This document shows positions 25,560 to 36,371 of a stretch of DNA of 64,000 nt, one piece after another. This DNA is from JBOCEF01 sp050586345 (lineage in GTDB: Bacteria > Pseudomonadota > Alphaproteobacteria > Rhodobacterales > Rhodobacteraceae): contig NZ_JBOCEF010000019.1 of assembly GCF_050586345.1 (NCBI RefSeq), forward strand, positions 1-64,000, in the 5' to 3' direction. The translations under genes were made by a program, and so were the position numbers. Positions within the stretch are counted from its first letter, which is position 1; each line of letters opens with the position of its first letter. Under the pieces are notes generated by a model. The model searched no databases and was not told the origin of the DNA. It saw nothing but the letters and a program-made list of their open reading frames with translations.

Positions 25560-25901
25560 TCAGACGGCGGCGGCGCGCGCCGCCGGATCCGCCCCGCGCT
25601 CCAGCAGCTCGAGCCGCGCCGCGGGGCTCATCCGCGCATCGGCGGCGAGCGCGCCCGCCCGGCCCGCGGCGGCGAGGGGCAGGCCCAGCTCGAACCCCAG
25701 CGCAAGCCAGCGCCTCGCGTGGCCGCGCATCCCGAAGCCGAGGGCGCGGGCGCGCAGCGCCTCGGCGCGCACCGCCCCCGGGGGCAGCGCGGCGACGCGC
25801 GGGCCATGATGCGCGGCCGCCCAGGCCTCCATCTCCGACAGGAACGCCTCGAGGGCGCGGGCTTCCATCTTCCTGATCTCGGTCATCGATATGTCGAGCA
25901 T
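25560..25901 (-). CDS. Small protein of unknown function
   Basis: A 113-aa Ala/Arg/Leu-rich, probably helical and cytoplasmic protein, starting MLDISMTEIRKME. An AAGGAG box precedes the ATG at 25901 on the minus strand, which supports translation. No family is recognised. The 292 bp between it and the spermidine synthase-like gene (25268-25559) contain no gene or hairpin that I can support. Confidence 0.5.
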   Translation of the reverse strand: MLDISMTEIRKMEARALEAFLSEMEAWAAAHHGPRVAALPPGAVRAEALRARALGFGMRGHARRWLALGFELGLPLAAAGRAGALAADARMSPAARLELLERGADPAARAAAV

Positions 25902-26114
25902 TCGGGCTCTCCTTTCGCGGCGCCGGTTTCGCGGCGCCCGTTTCGCGGCGTCTGGCGCGGGACATGCCCCTTGGTCGCGGCCCGGGCGCGGGCGGTTCAA
26001 AGTTTTTCGCGGGCCCCGGACCGGGGCGGCGGGGCCCTTCAACCGGCGCCCGGGAGTCCCATTTTCATTGCGGATCGGCGGTTCAGCGCGTATTGAGCGC
26101 CCTTTGATGGCGAC

Positions 26115-28193
<2,079 letters not shown>

Positions 28194-28247
28194 GGCGCCG
28201 CGCGCGGGGCCTCCCCCGGGCGGCGCCCGGGCGGCGCCCGGCGGGCC

Positions 28248-29603
28248 TCAGCCCCCCGCCGGGGTCCCGGCCGGGGCCTCCGGGACCTCCGGGGCCTCGG
28301 CGCGCACCATCACCGCGGCGAAGAACCCGTCGGTGTCATGGCGCGCCGGGGTCAGGGACAGGGCGTCCCCCTCGAACGCGCCCGGCGCCGCCGCGGCCAG
28401 CTCCGGCGCCGCCTCGGCCACGGGAACCTGGCGGAAGTCCGGGGCCCCGGCCAGGAAGGCCGCCACCTGGTCCTCGTTCTCCTCCGCCAGCAACGAGCAG
28501 GTCGCATAGACCAGCCGCCCGCCCGGCTTCACCAGCCGCGCGGCGCTGGCCAGGATCCGGGCCTGCAGCGCGGCCAGCGCCGCCAGCCCCTCGCCCTCGT
28601 CGCGCCAGCGGGCGTCGGGATTGCGCCGCCAGGTGCCCGTGCCGCTGCAGGGCGCGTCCACCAGCACCCGGTCGAAGGTCCCCTTGCGGCGCTTGACCCA
28701 CTTGTCGCTCTCGCCGCTCAGCAGCTTCGTCTCGACATTGTGCAGGCCCGCCTTGCGCAGCCGCTCGGCGCAGCGTTTCAGCCGCGCCGCGTTGACGTCG
28801 CAGGCCACGACATGGCCCTTGCCCTCCATCCCCGCGGCCAGCGCCAGCGTCTTGCCCCCGGCCCCGGCGCAGAAATCCACCGCCCGCTCGCCCGGCCGCG
28901 CATCCACGAGCGCGGCGACGAGCTGCGAGCCCTCGTCCTGGATCTCGATCTCGCCGGTCTTCAGCCCCTCGAGCCGGGCGAGCGAGAAGCTCTCGCGCAC
29001 CCGCACCCCGAGGGGGGCGAGCGGGGTCGGCCCGGCGTCGAGGCCGAGCGCCTGCAGCTCCAGCACCACCGCCTCGCGGGTGGAGCGCAGCGGGTTGACC
29101 CGCAGGTCCACGGGGGGCGGGGCGAGGGTGGCCTCCATCTCGGCGGCGAAGGCGTCCCCGAAGCGGCGTTTCAGGGGGCCGAGCGCCCAGGGCGGGCATT
29201 CGAGGCGCACCCAGTCGGGCATGTCGGGATGCTCGAGCGCGCCCCCCTCGACGAGCTCCTCGGCCAGGCGCCGCTCGCGCCCGGTCAGGGCGGGCGGGGC
29301 GAAGCGGTCGCCGCTGAACAGGCGCGCGGCCTGCTCGGGCGTGCGGCCCTCGCCCAGCAGCAGCCAGGCCAGGACCCGCAGGCGCGCGTCGTCCGGGGCG
29401 TCGAGCCGCTCGAGGTTCCAGCCGAGCCGGGCGGTGCAGCGCAGCAGGGCGCCGAGCATCCCCAGCACGGCGCCGCGGTCGCGCTCCTCGATATAGCGGC
29501 GGGAGCGCAGGAAGGCCGAGGTGACGGCGTCGGCGGGGCGCGGGTCCTGCTCGACGGCGTGCAGCAGGTCGATGACGGCGGAGAGGCGAGCGGCAGGGGT
29601 CAC
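28248..29603 (-). CDS. rsmB: 16S rRNA (cytosine-C5) methyltransferase, RsmB/Sun family
   Basis: A ~451-aa RNA methyltransferase. It has an N-terminal NusB-like helical region (residues ~1-140) followed by a SAM-dependent RsmB domain. Motifs are DFCAGAGGKTLALAAGM (SAM motif I), DAPCSGTGTWRRNPD (motif IV, catalytic release Cys) and YATCSLLAEENEDQV (motif VI, nucleophilic Cys). It methylates C5 of a cytosine in 16S rRNA. The GTG at 29603 is the only start that gives the normal N-terminus; the open frame upstream runs through GC-rich non-conserved sequence. It lies immediately left of the island's attachment site and belongs to the host chromosome. Confidence 0.85.
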   Translation of the reverse strand: MTPAARLSAVIDLLHAVEQDPRPADAVTSAFLRSRRYIEERDRGAVLGMLGALLRCTARLGWNLERLDAPDDARLRVLAWLLLGEGRTPEQAARLFSGDRFAPPALTGRERRLAEELVEGGALEHPDMPDWVRLECPPWALGPLKRRFGDAFAAEMEATLAPPPVDLRVNPLRSTREAVVLELQALGLDAGPTPLAPLGVRVRESFSLARLEGLKTGEIEIQDEGSQLVAALVDARPGERAVDFCAGAGGKTLALAAGMEGKGHVVACDVNAARLKRCAERLRKAGLHNVETKLLSGESDKWVKRRKGTFDRVLVDAPCSGTGTWRRNPDARWRDEGEGLAALAALQARILASAARLVKPGGRLVYATCSLLAEENEDQVAAFLAGAPDFRQVPVAEAAPELAAAAPGAFEGDALSLTPARHDTDGFFAAVMVRAEAPEVPEAPAGTPAGG

Positions 29604-29855
29604 GGCAGGGGGCCCAGTCTGGAAGCGCGGCGGACGGACGGCGCGGCGGGATGCGGGCGCGTGGGAGCGCCCCCGGGGGCCGAGAGGGCCGTGCGCGGCG
29701 CCGGCGCGGCGGCGGTTGCACCGCCTGTCTACCGGGCGGGCCGGCGTTTGCAAACCGGCATTCGCGGGGCGGGGCGGGCGGGACGGCGGGCCCGGCTGCT
29801 GCTGGGCGGCGATGGCCGGCCGCCGCGACGACGGCGCGGCTCCCCCTGAAAACAT

Positions 29856-29900
29856 GGCGCCGGCTGAGGGACTCGAACCCCCGACCCCCTGATTACAAAG
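29856..29900 (-). other. Attachment site: 3' half of tRNA-Thr (TGT), left end of genomic island
   Basis: Read on the minus strand this is the 3' half of a tRNA-Thr. It starts at the anticodon loop TTTGTAA, continues with TCAGG, GGGTTCGAGTCCC (T-arm) and CAGCCGGC, and ends with the encoded CCA at 29856. The next bases toward the 5' side (AGAGC) do not pair with TCAGG, so the tRNA is cut at the anticodon stem and cannot be functional. A tyrosine integrase gene begins 170 bp away. This is the usual picture of an att core shared between host tRNA and element. Confidence 0.85.
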
Positions 29901-29911
29901 CTCTCTGGGTA

Positions 29912-29923
29912 CTATATATAGTG
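29912..29923. promoter_or_regulatory. AT palindrome in the att-int region
   Basis: ACTATATATAGT is a perfect 12-bp palindrome, 11 bp inside the att core. The stretch 29901-30070 is strikingly AT-rich compared with its surroundings. It also holds a GTTCCG repeat and an inverted GGGAT/ATCCC pair (29983-30000). It probably contains integrase or Xis sites and the int promoter; no single site can be assigned. Confidence 0.4.
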
Positions 29924-30070
29924 GTTCCGCTTTGTTCCGGTTTATACCTAAGCCGCTGATATAACGAAATGTGTGATTTCCGGGGATACCAAATGATCCC
30001 TAGATATTCCGGCCCGCCGGCGACATAGTGGCGACACGAACGCCCCCGCAGATCGCTCACGGACCACGCC

Positions 30071-31285
30071 ATGAAGCTCACCGAAAAGCGCGTGCGAGAC
30101 GCCCGCCCAGGGCCCGGCACGCAGATCGTCTGGGACGAGACGGCCAAGGGCCTCGGCCTTCGCATCACCCAGAAGGGCGTGAAGTCCTACGTCGTGGAGT
30201 ACCGCATCGACGACCTGAAGCGTCGCGCGACGCTGGGCCGGGCCGACGCGCTTTCGCTGGCCGAGGCGCGGGACAGGGCGCTCGCCTGGAAGCAGCAGGC
30301 CAGGGAGGGCGCCGATCCGCTGGCCGAGACCCGCGCCCGCAAGGCCGCGCCGCGCATGGACGAGGCGCTGGACAGGTTTCTGAACGAGTACATCCCGCGC
30401 CGCCTCGCGCTGGGCAAGATGGCCCCCAGCACGGCCGCCGAGTATCGCCGCCAGATCGAGCGACACCTGCGCCCGGCGCTGGGCCGGATGAAGGTGCGGG
30501 ACGTCACGGCGCGCGACATCGCGGCGATGCTGGCCGACGCGCCCCTGCCCGAGCGGACGGGCAAGAAGAAGGCGGGGCGCGGCCCCCTCGCGCCGGTCGC
30601 GGCGAACCGGGTCACGTCCCTCTGCTCGCGCGTGTTCCGCCTGTGCGAGGACTGGGAGTGGCGTCCGCAACACTCCAATCCCGCCCGCAGCATCGAGAAG
30701 GCGCGCGAGGAGCCGCGGGACAGGACCTTCTCGGATCGCGAACTCGGCGCGCTGGGCGCGGCCCTGACCCGGAACGGCGCCAACGAGGAAGCGATCCTCG
30801 CGATCCGCCTCGCCGCGCTGACCGGGCTGCGGATCGGCGAGATCGTCGGGATGCGTTGGGAGGACCTGGACCTTGATGCGGGCCTGCTGACCCTGCCGCG
30901 CACCAAGACGGGCCGCCGGATCCACTCCCTGCCCGCCGCGGCGGTGGAGCTGCTGCGGGACGCGCGGCGCATCGGCGCCCATGTCATCGCGGGCCGCGAA
31001 CGGGATCGCCCGCTCAACATGCGCACAGTGCGGGACGCGTTCGTCAACGCGGTCGAGACCGCGGGGTTGCGCGACGCCCGGATACACGACTTGCGGCGCA
31101 CGGTGATGACCCGCGCCGCCGCCAGCGGGGCGAGCGCTCACCTGCTGCGCGACATGGTGGGGCACAAGACCACCGCGATGGCGGATCGCTACATCCGCAA
31201 CGCGGGGGAGCCGCTGCTGGAGCTGCGCGAGCGGATCGGCGGCGAAATGGCCGCGCAGGTGATGGGCGGGATGAAGGAAGAATGA
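30071..31285 (+). CDS. int: Tyrosine recombinase / phage-type integrase
   Basis: A 404-aa P4-type integrase. It has an N-terminal arm-binding DUF4102 domain (residues ~1-85, WDETAKGLGLRIT), a core-binding SAM-like domain (~95-190) and a catalytic domain. Catalytic residues are Arg254 (TGLRIGEI), His339 and Arg342 (HDLRRT), His365 (GHKTT) and Tyr374 (DRYIR). It integrates and excises the element at the tRNA-Thr site 170 bp upstream, reading into the island. All active-site residues are present, so it may be active. The stop overlaps the start of the next gene (ATGA). Confidence 0.92.
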   Translation: MKLTEKRVRDARPGPGTQIVWDETAKGLGLRITQKGVKSYVVEYRIDDLKRRATLGRADALSLAEARDRALAWKQQAREGADPLAETRARKAAPRMDEALDRFLNEYIPRRLALGKMAPSTAAEYRRQIERHLRPALGRMKVRDVTARDIAAMLADAPLPERTGKKKAGRGPLAPVAANRVTSLCSRVFRLCEDWEWRPQHSNPARSIEKAREEPRDRTFSDRELGALGAALTRNGANEEAILAIRLAALTGLRIGEIVGMRWEDLDLDAGLLTLPRTKTGRRIHSLPAAAVELLRDARRIGAHVIAGRERDRPLNMRTVRDAFVNAVETAGLRDARIHDLRRTVMTRAAASGASAHLLRDMVGHKTTAMADRYIRNAGEPLLELRERIGGEMAAQVMGGMKEE

Positions 31286-32037
31286 CGGCGAGAAAGCCTC
31301 GCAAGCCGCCCGTCCGCTTCTTCAAGCTGAAAGACACCCAGCTCGACCTGCCGACGCCCGACGAACTGGAATCGCTTGCCGAGCAGCTTGAAGCGGCCGG
31401 GCTGGCCGCTCGTGTGAGCGGAACCTTCCTGACCGCTGCGCGCTTCCTGGATGACGACGCGGACCGCGGCTTCGTCGTTCACCTGTTCGAAGGATATGCC
31501 AATGCCGGCCTGCTGCCCCGAGAGGTCGCGGCATTCATGACCCTGTTGCTCGAGCCGATCTGGGAAGGTCAACCGGCGGAAGACCTGATCAGCGACGACG
31601 ACCTGATGTTCGTGCTGACGCAGCCGCACAAGCCGCCACGCTGGACCGGCCCTTTGCACGACGCGCTGCTGACCGCCTTCTGGAGATACGCCGTCGGCGT
31701 CGGAAAAGACCTGAATGGAGCCTTCGGGCTGAGCAAGGGCCAGAAGGGTCGTGGAGCGATGGTTGACCCGGTGATCGACTTCGCAACGGCGAAATGGATC
31801 CACGTCGGCCGCGCCTTGCTCATGCGGGACGCCGCCGAGGCCTACCTGGCCAGACGAGGCAAGGCGCCCAAGCCTCGCTTCATCTCGATGGATGCCCTTC
31901 TGATCGAGATGGAGGCGCTGGGCGCAGAAGGCGCACCAGACGCCACGCGTCCGAAGGCGACGAGCAAGCGCACGCTCGAGCGCCGGAACAGCAGGTTTTT
32001 CGAGGCAATGACCAAGGAACGCTACGAGATCGCCTGA
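31282..32037 (+). CDS. Unknown island protein co-transcribed with the integrase
   Basis: A 251-aa soluble, mostly helical protein of unrecognised family. It starts MTARKPRKPPVRFFKLKDTQ and ends in a basic segment (RTLERRNSRFFEAMTKERYEIA). Base composition is less GC-rich than the host genes, in line with transfer. It overlaps int by ATGA, so it is translationally coupled and may be an accessory of the element, for example an excision or maintenance factor. That role is only a guess. Confidence 0.6.
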   Translation: MTARKPRKPPVRFFKLKDTQLDLPTPDELESLAEQLEAAGLAARVSGTFLTAARFLDDDADRGFVVHLFEGYANAGLLPREVAAFMTLLLEPIWEGQPAEDLISDDDLMFVLTQPHKPPRWTGPLHDALLTAFWRYAVGVGKDLNGAFGLSKGQKGRGAMVDPVIDFATAKWIHVGRALLMRDAAEAYLARRGKAPKPRFISMDALLIEMEALGAEGAPDATRPKATSKRTLERRNSRFFEAMTKERYEIA

Positions 32038-32169
32038 GCCGGCGCGCCAACGGATCTGAGTGCAGCAAACGCCTCCCTGCGTGGGAGCGCCCCCCGGGAC
32101 GACGGGACCGATCCGCCGGTCAAGCGCCCCAACACGCCAGGAGCGACGACGGGGGGGCGCGCCGAGACA

Positions 32170-33135
32170 TCAAGCAAAGAGGAGCGAGGACAGAAAGGCG
32201 ATGAGCCCGGCGAAAACCGCCATGGCCATCCAGCTGATCGCCTTGGAAATGCCGTTCAGCGTCGCCTCGGTGCGGAACATGAAGCCCATCCAGTCCTCCC
32301 GGGTGGGCGATTGCAGCCGTTCCGCGTCCAGCTCATCTTCCTCGGCATCACCCTCCGGCCACTCGTCCTCTTCGCGGTCAGGCAAGCTGGCGGACCCCAG
32401 TCGCGTTCGCACCGTGAGGGACGCGGGGGGGATCGGGTCGTCCTTCCAGATCTCGTCCTTGCGCTGCCGCGTGGAAAGGAACGCTTCAGGCGTCTCGTCG
32501 AGATTGGCGATGTCTGTCGGCCTGTCGAGGAACTTGATCGGCCTGCCCTCATCCACGGACGGAGACCACTCCGCATAGAAGCCCGGAAACCTCATGACCT
32601 CAACAGACGCGTGCAGTTCAGCATCCGGCGCCGAAAGCTCCGCGACGAGCATGTCGAAGACGTCGGGCGCCAGGTTGGCCTGCAGATAGAAGCCTCCTTC
32701 ACGAACACCATCGAACCCCCTGTCGGGCTTCATGCCGGCAAAATAGGCGCGCTGAGCAGCCGGCTCCTCCGTCCGGATCACGGAAACGCGCACGGTGTCA
32801 TAGCGTCGAGCGCGTCCGAAAAAGGACAGGCTGTAGCGTCCGTACCCTGACGCCTGCACGACGCCCGTTGCGACCACGGCGATGTCGCCATGCGGAGCGC
32901 GCGCGTGCGCCGTGGAGCCGGCTTCAAGGTCGCCGTGATCATCGACGGCGCCGGTGAAGACCGGAAGGTCCCGTCGTAGTTCGACATCGACGCATGCGAG
33001 CTCCAAACGTCCGAACTCGAACGGCACATATGGCCGAGCCCCCTCGGGAATGACGCCGTCATCATCGGCCTCGAAGAAGCCGGACTCTCCGGGACCCGAC
33101 GTCGTGTCGGGTTCCCCGCGATAGAGAACCTGCAT
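32170..33135 (-). CDS. Unknown tail-anchored island protein
   Basis: A 321-aa acidic protein with one C-terminal hydrophobic helix (AISWMAMAVFAGLIAFLSSLLFA, residues ~298-321). It is therefore probably a tail-anchored inner-membrane protein with a cytoplasmic body of about 290 residues. The body shows beta-rich stretches near the N-terminus and a charged Asp/Glu-rich segment (residues ~255-290). No family is recognised. It is isolated and opposite in direction to the element genes on both sides, as is common for cargo genes such as defence or toxin modules. Confidence 0.55.
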   Translation of the reverse strand: MQVLYRGEPDTTSGPGESGFFEADDDGVIPEGARPYVPFEFGRLELACVDVELRRDLPVFTGAVDDHGDLEAGSTAHARAPHGDIAVVATGVVQASGYGRYSLSFFGRARRYDTVRVSVIRTEEPAAQRAYFAGMKPDRGFDGVREGGFYLQANLAPDVFDMLVAELSAPDAELHASVEVMRFPGFYAEWSPSVDEGRPIKFLDRPTDIANLDETPEAFLSTRQRKDEIWKDDPIPPASLTVRTRLGSASLPDREEDEWPEGDAEEDELDAERLQSPTREDWMGFMFRTEATLNGISKAISWMAMAVFAGLIAFLSSLLFA

Positions 33136-33502
33136 GCCACACCCTTTTCAGCTGTCGGCGCAATGTCGATCCAGATCAGACGCCTCACCCTTTAGAAAAA
33201 CAACCAATACCGCGAAAAAAATATTTCCGCGTCCGCGCAAATATTCACTGAGCAACCTCGCCCATCGGCAGCTCGGAGGCTGCGCGCGGACAGCGTTCTG
33301 GGGAACCGCTGCGAGGAGGGAAGCACGCCCGAGACGCTCGCCGATTTGCCGAAAACGGCGAGACAAAGAGGTCTCCTCAAGCAGTCAAAAACGCCGCCAA
33401 ATCTGAGCGCTTTCGTGTCGGAGATCCGCCCGTGAGTTAGGGGCAAACCTCAGGGTACGCGGTTCAACAGACCGCAACCGAAACCATCCCCGAGGCAGCC
33501 CC
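33136..33502. other. Gene-free, AT-richer intergenic region
   Basis: Contains no open frame that I can support. It is noticeably AT-rich around 33195-33245, where AATATTT (33220-33226) and AAATATT (33239-33245) form an inverted repeat around a CCGCG/CGCGC core. This may be an operator or promoter for the AlpA-like gene or for the divergent tail-anchored gene. Confidence 0.5.
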
Positions 33503-33703
33503 ATGCATATCGATCCCGTCCGCTTCTACACTCCCTCCGACCCGGAACTGCGCCAGGTCGCCGCCCGCCAGACCCTCGCCCGCTGGCGGCATGAAGGCCG
33601 AGGCCCCGCCTATCACAAGTCCGGGTCGCGGGTGCTCTACCGCGGCGCCGACATCCTCGCCTGGCTCGACGCCCGCCGCGTCACGCCCCTGGCGGAGGGC
33701 TGA
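33503..33703 (+). CDS. AlpA/excisionase-like helix-turn-helix protein
   Basis: A 66-aa DNA-binding protein of the HTH_17/AlpA kind. QVAARQTLARWRHEGRGPAYHKSGSRVLYRGADILAWLDARR carries the winged helix-turn-helix, with the usual GP.Y...G..V.Y wing. Such proteins act as excisionases or as activators of integrase in P4-like elements. It is the first gene of a run with the Toprim-like and DUF927 genes (3-bp gap, then ATGA overlap), so it may regulate replication and excision of the island. Confidence 0.78.
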   Translation: MHIDPVRFYTPSDPELRQVAARQTLARWRHEGRGPAYHKSGSRVLYRGADILAWLDARRVTPLAEG

Positions 33704-33706
33704 GCG

Positions 33707-34288
33707 ATGAGCGTCCAGTTCACCCTGCGCGCCGACGCCCTGCCCCGCGCCGACCGCCCCGCCGCCATCCATGCCGGGAGCGCGCCCGTCGAAGGCACGC
33801 CCGCGGAGCGGTGGCTGCGCCGCCTCGGCCTCGATCGCCCGCCGCCGGAGGCGTTGCGATGGCGGTGGGGGCGGCGGTCGGCGCTCGTCGCCCCGCTCAC
33901 CCTCCCGGACGACCCGAAGCCGCGCGCGATCCTGCGCGTGTTCCTCCTCTCCAGCGGCGCCGAGAGCCGATGCCTGCCCACCACGCTGCTCACCGGCGCC
34001 TCCGAGGGATGCGCCATTCACCTACAGGACGGCGACGGCCCCTTGATCCTGTGCAGCGGCCTCGAGGACGCCATCGGGCGCTTCAATGACGTCGCCGGAC
34101 GGGCCGCCCGTCTCTGGGCCGGCCTCGACGATGACCATCTCGCCGAGATCGCCCTGCCGACGACGCCCGGTCGCCTTCTCCTTCCCGCCAGGATGGAGGA
34201 GGGCGCCCGGCGCCGCCTGACCCGGCGCGCCGCCGCCGAAGGCTGGCGCGTCTCGCCCCTGCCCCGACGCGAGGGAGAAGACCGATGA
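33707..34288 (+). CDS. Toprim-like primase/replication protein of the element
   Basis: A 193-aa protein that resembles the Toprim part of phage and plasmid primases: LILCSGLEDAIGRFN (like the acidic EGxED segment), ARLWAGLDDDHLAEIALP (DxD-like) and a basic C-terminus (ARRRLTRRAAAEGWRVSPL). It overlaps the DUF927 gene by ATGA, the common pairing of primase-like and helicase-like genes in integrative elements. It lacks an N-terminal zinc finger. Assignment is by motif and context. Confidence 0.6.
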   Translation: MSVQFTLRADALPRADRPAAIHAGSAPVEGTPAERWLRRLGLDRPPPEALRWRWGRRSALVAPLTLPDDPKPRAILRVFLLSSGAESRCLPTTLLTGASEGCAIHLQDGDGPLILCSGLEDAIGRFNDVAGRAARLWAGLDDDHLAEIALPTTPGRLLLPARMEEGARRRLTRRAAAEGWRVSPLPRREGEDR

Positions 34289-35973
34289 CCTGCCCCCTCC
34301 CTCCCGGCTTCCGGCGCGCGCCCTCGGGGATCGAGCTGCACAACCCCGCCTCGGACAGCTGGGCCCCGCTCTGCGGCCCGCTGGAGATCCTCGCCAGGAC
34401 CCGCGACGGGGATGGCCTGTCCTGGGGCGTGCATGTCGCCCTCACGGACCCCGACGGACGGCGGCACGAGAAGCTGATCGCACGCCATCGCCTTTATTCC
34501 GAACCCGGCGCGGCGGTCGCCGAGCTGGTGGATGCGGGCCTGTGCCTGTCGCCCGGCCGCAGGGCGAAGGAGGCGCTGGCCGAGTTGTTGCTCACCGTCG
34601 AGCCCGCCGCGCGGCTGCGCATCACCCGCCGCCCCGGCTGGACCGACGACAGCCGCCGCGCCTTCACCCTCGGCGACGGCCGCGCGCTGGGCGCGGAGCA
34701 GGTGCGGCTGCAACCGGACGGCCCCATGCAGACCGCGGCGGCCATGACCGCCCGAGGAGATCTCGGCGACTGGCGGCGCGAGGTCGCCGCCCGCTGCATC
34801 GGCAACCCCTTGCTGGCGGCGGCGGTCAGCTTCGCCCTGTCCGGTCCGCTCCTGCGCCCGCTCGGGATCGAGGGCGGCGGCCTTCACCTGCGCGGCGCGT
34901 CCAGCCGGGGCAAGAGCACCGCGCTGCGCGTGGCCGCCGGCGTCTGGGGCGATCCGGGCGGGCTCGTCGCCAGCTGGCGCAGCACGGCGAATGGTCTCGA
35001 GGCGCTTGCGACCGGGGCCAATGACACGCTGCTGCTGCTCGATGAAATCGCCGAGATCGAGGCCCGCGACGCGTCGAAGGCCGCCTACATGATCGCCAAC
35101 GGCCAGGGCAAGGCGCGGGCGCGCAAGTCGGGCGGCCTGCGCCCCGCGGCGACATGGCGGACCAACCTGCTGTCCTCGGGCGAGATCTCGCTGGCCGAGA
35201 AGCTGCGCGAAGAGCGCCTTCGACCGGCCGCCGGGCAGGAGCTGCGGCTGCTGGACATCCCCGCCGACGGCTTCGCCCATGGCGCGTTCGACCGGCTCCA
35301 CGACGCGGCGGACGGGGCCGGCTTCGCCCGCGCGCTGGGCGCCGCCTGCGGGTCGGCGCATGGCACGGCAGGTCCGGCGCTGGTCGAGGCGCTCTGCGCC
35401 GATGGCGCCGCCATGGTCGAGGAGGCGCGGCGACTGATGGCGCGGGCCGAGGCGCGCCTGCGCGGCGCTCTGGGCCCAGAGCCGGACGGCCAGGTTCTGC
35501 GCGCGTTGAACCGCTTCGCGCTGATCGCCGCCGCGGGAGAGCTGGCCAGCGCATTGGGCCTGACCGGCTGGCCCGCGGGAGAGGCCGAGGACGCCGCGCT
35601 GGAGCTGCTGCTCCTCTGGCGCGACGCCCGCGGCGGCGAGGGCGCCACCGAGCTCGCCGCCGCCATCGGCCGCGTCCGGGACCACCTGTTGCGCCATCCC
35701 GGCCGGTTCGAGCCGTTGGCGACGGCGGGAGAGGTCCCCTGGAAGACCGAGCGGGACGGGTGGTCGAATGACGAAGCGGCCTGGTTCACGGACGAAGCCT
35801 GGACGCGGATCCACGCGCCCATGGCAGGCGAGCAGGCCGGACGCCTGCTGCGGGACGCAGGGGTGCTGATGCAAGTGGAACGCGATCGCCTGCAGCAGAA
35901 GCTGCCGCGGGCGGTGGACGGCGCCCGGCCGCGATGCTGGCGCGTGCGCCGCGCGGCGCTGGAGGAAAGCTGA
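34285..35973 (+). CDS. DUF927 helicase-like ATPase of the element
   Basis: A 562-aa protein of the DUF927 family found in prophages and integrative elements. Residues ~90-190 form the N-terminal DUF927 part (LRITRRPGWTDDSRRAFTLGD). The Walker A-like GASSRGKST is at ~203-211 and the Walker B-like LLLLDEIAEIEARD at ~249-262. A helical C-terminal region ends in a winged-helix-like segment (RVRRAALEES). It probably acts as a replication helicase or loader with the Toprim-like partner. Repeats that could be an origin lie directly after its stop. Confidence 0.75.
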   Translation: MTCPLPPGFRRAPSGIELHNPASDSWAPLCGPLEILARTRDGDGLSWGVHVALTDPDGRRHEKLIARHRLYSEPGAAVAELVDAGLCLSPGRRAKEALAELLLTVEPAARLRITRRPGWTDDSRRAFTLGDGRALGAEQVRLQPDGPMQTAAAMTARGDLGDWRREVAARCIGNPLLAAAVSFALSGPLLRPLGIEGGGLHLRGASSRGKSTALRVAAGVWGDPGGLVASWRSTANGLEALATGANDTLLLLDEIAEIEARDASKAAYMIANGQGKARARKSGGLRPAATWRTNLLSSGEISLAEKLREERLRPAAGQELRLLDIPADGFAHGAFDRLHDAADGAGFARALGAACGSAHGTAGPALVEALCADGAAMVEEARRLMARAEARLRGALGPEPDGQVLRALNRFALIAAAGELASALGLTGWPAGEAEDAALELLLLWRDARGGEGATELAAAIGRVRDHLLRHPGRFEPLATAGEVPWKTERDGWSNDEAAWFTDEAWTRIHAPMAGEQAGRLLRDAGVLMQVERDRLQQKLPRAVDGARPRCWRVRRAALEES

Positions 35974-36148
35974 CGGGACAAGCGGGACAGGCGGGACACG
36001 TTTGAAAACAAGGGGAAACCGGCGGGGTCGGAGTGGGACGCGGGCGGCGTCGACGGGACGGCCTGTCCCGCTCGTCCCCGGTCCGTCACCGGCGGGTCCC
36101 GAAAAACCCTCCTGAAATCAACGATGTCCCGGCGTCCCGCTTGTCCCG
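35974..36148. repeat. Clustered CGGGAC repeats in two opposed groups
   Basis: CGGGAC occurs at 35974, 35983 and 35992 (exact 9-bp spacing) and again near 36054. The inverse GTCCCG occurs at 36065, 36096, 36126, 36134 and 36143. The 15-mer CGGGACAAGCGGGAC (35974-35988) is exactly inverted at 36134-36148. The whole gap 35974-36371 holds no gene. Position right after the DUF927 gene suggests an origin or a regulator site of the element; no function is proven. Confidence 0.6.
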
Positions 36149-36371
36149 GCCATGAGAGAAGCGCTTGCAGGGTCTCGATGATGAAAAATGCACAATATTC
36201 GAGGCGAAGCGCGTTCCCGGCCATATCGCATCGCCCCGCTCCGCCCCCGCGCGGCCCCTCTCGGTTCCGCGCGATGACGTGGCGGATCACGATCCGACCA
36301 TCACAGCGTCCCGCATTGCACCGCCGACATCCTCATCCTACCGTCAGGCGGTCCCCAAATCCGAGGCACAG

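Noticed and set aside
29521..29892. Reading frame ending in MAPAEGLEPPTP next to the integrase.
   Set aside because: This peptide is the well-known translation of tRNA 3' ends on the opposite strand; the DNA is the tRNA-Thr att fragment.
36165..36371. A longer Cas6 starting upstream at 36165.
   Set aside because: The extra 69 residues are unlike Cas6 and overlap the CGGGAC repeat region; the ATG at 36372 gives a normal family N-terminus.
36000..36371. Right-hand attachment site of the element here, before cas6.
   Set aside because: The tRNA-Thr core seen at 29856-29900 does not recur in this gap; only CGGGAC repeats were found. The boundary is left open.
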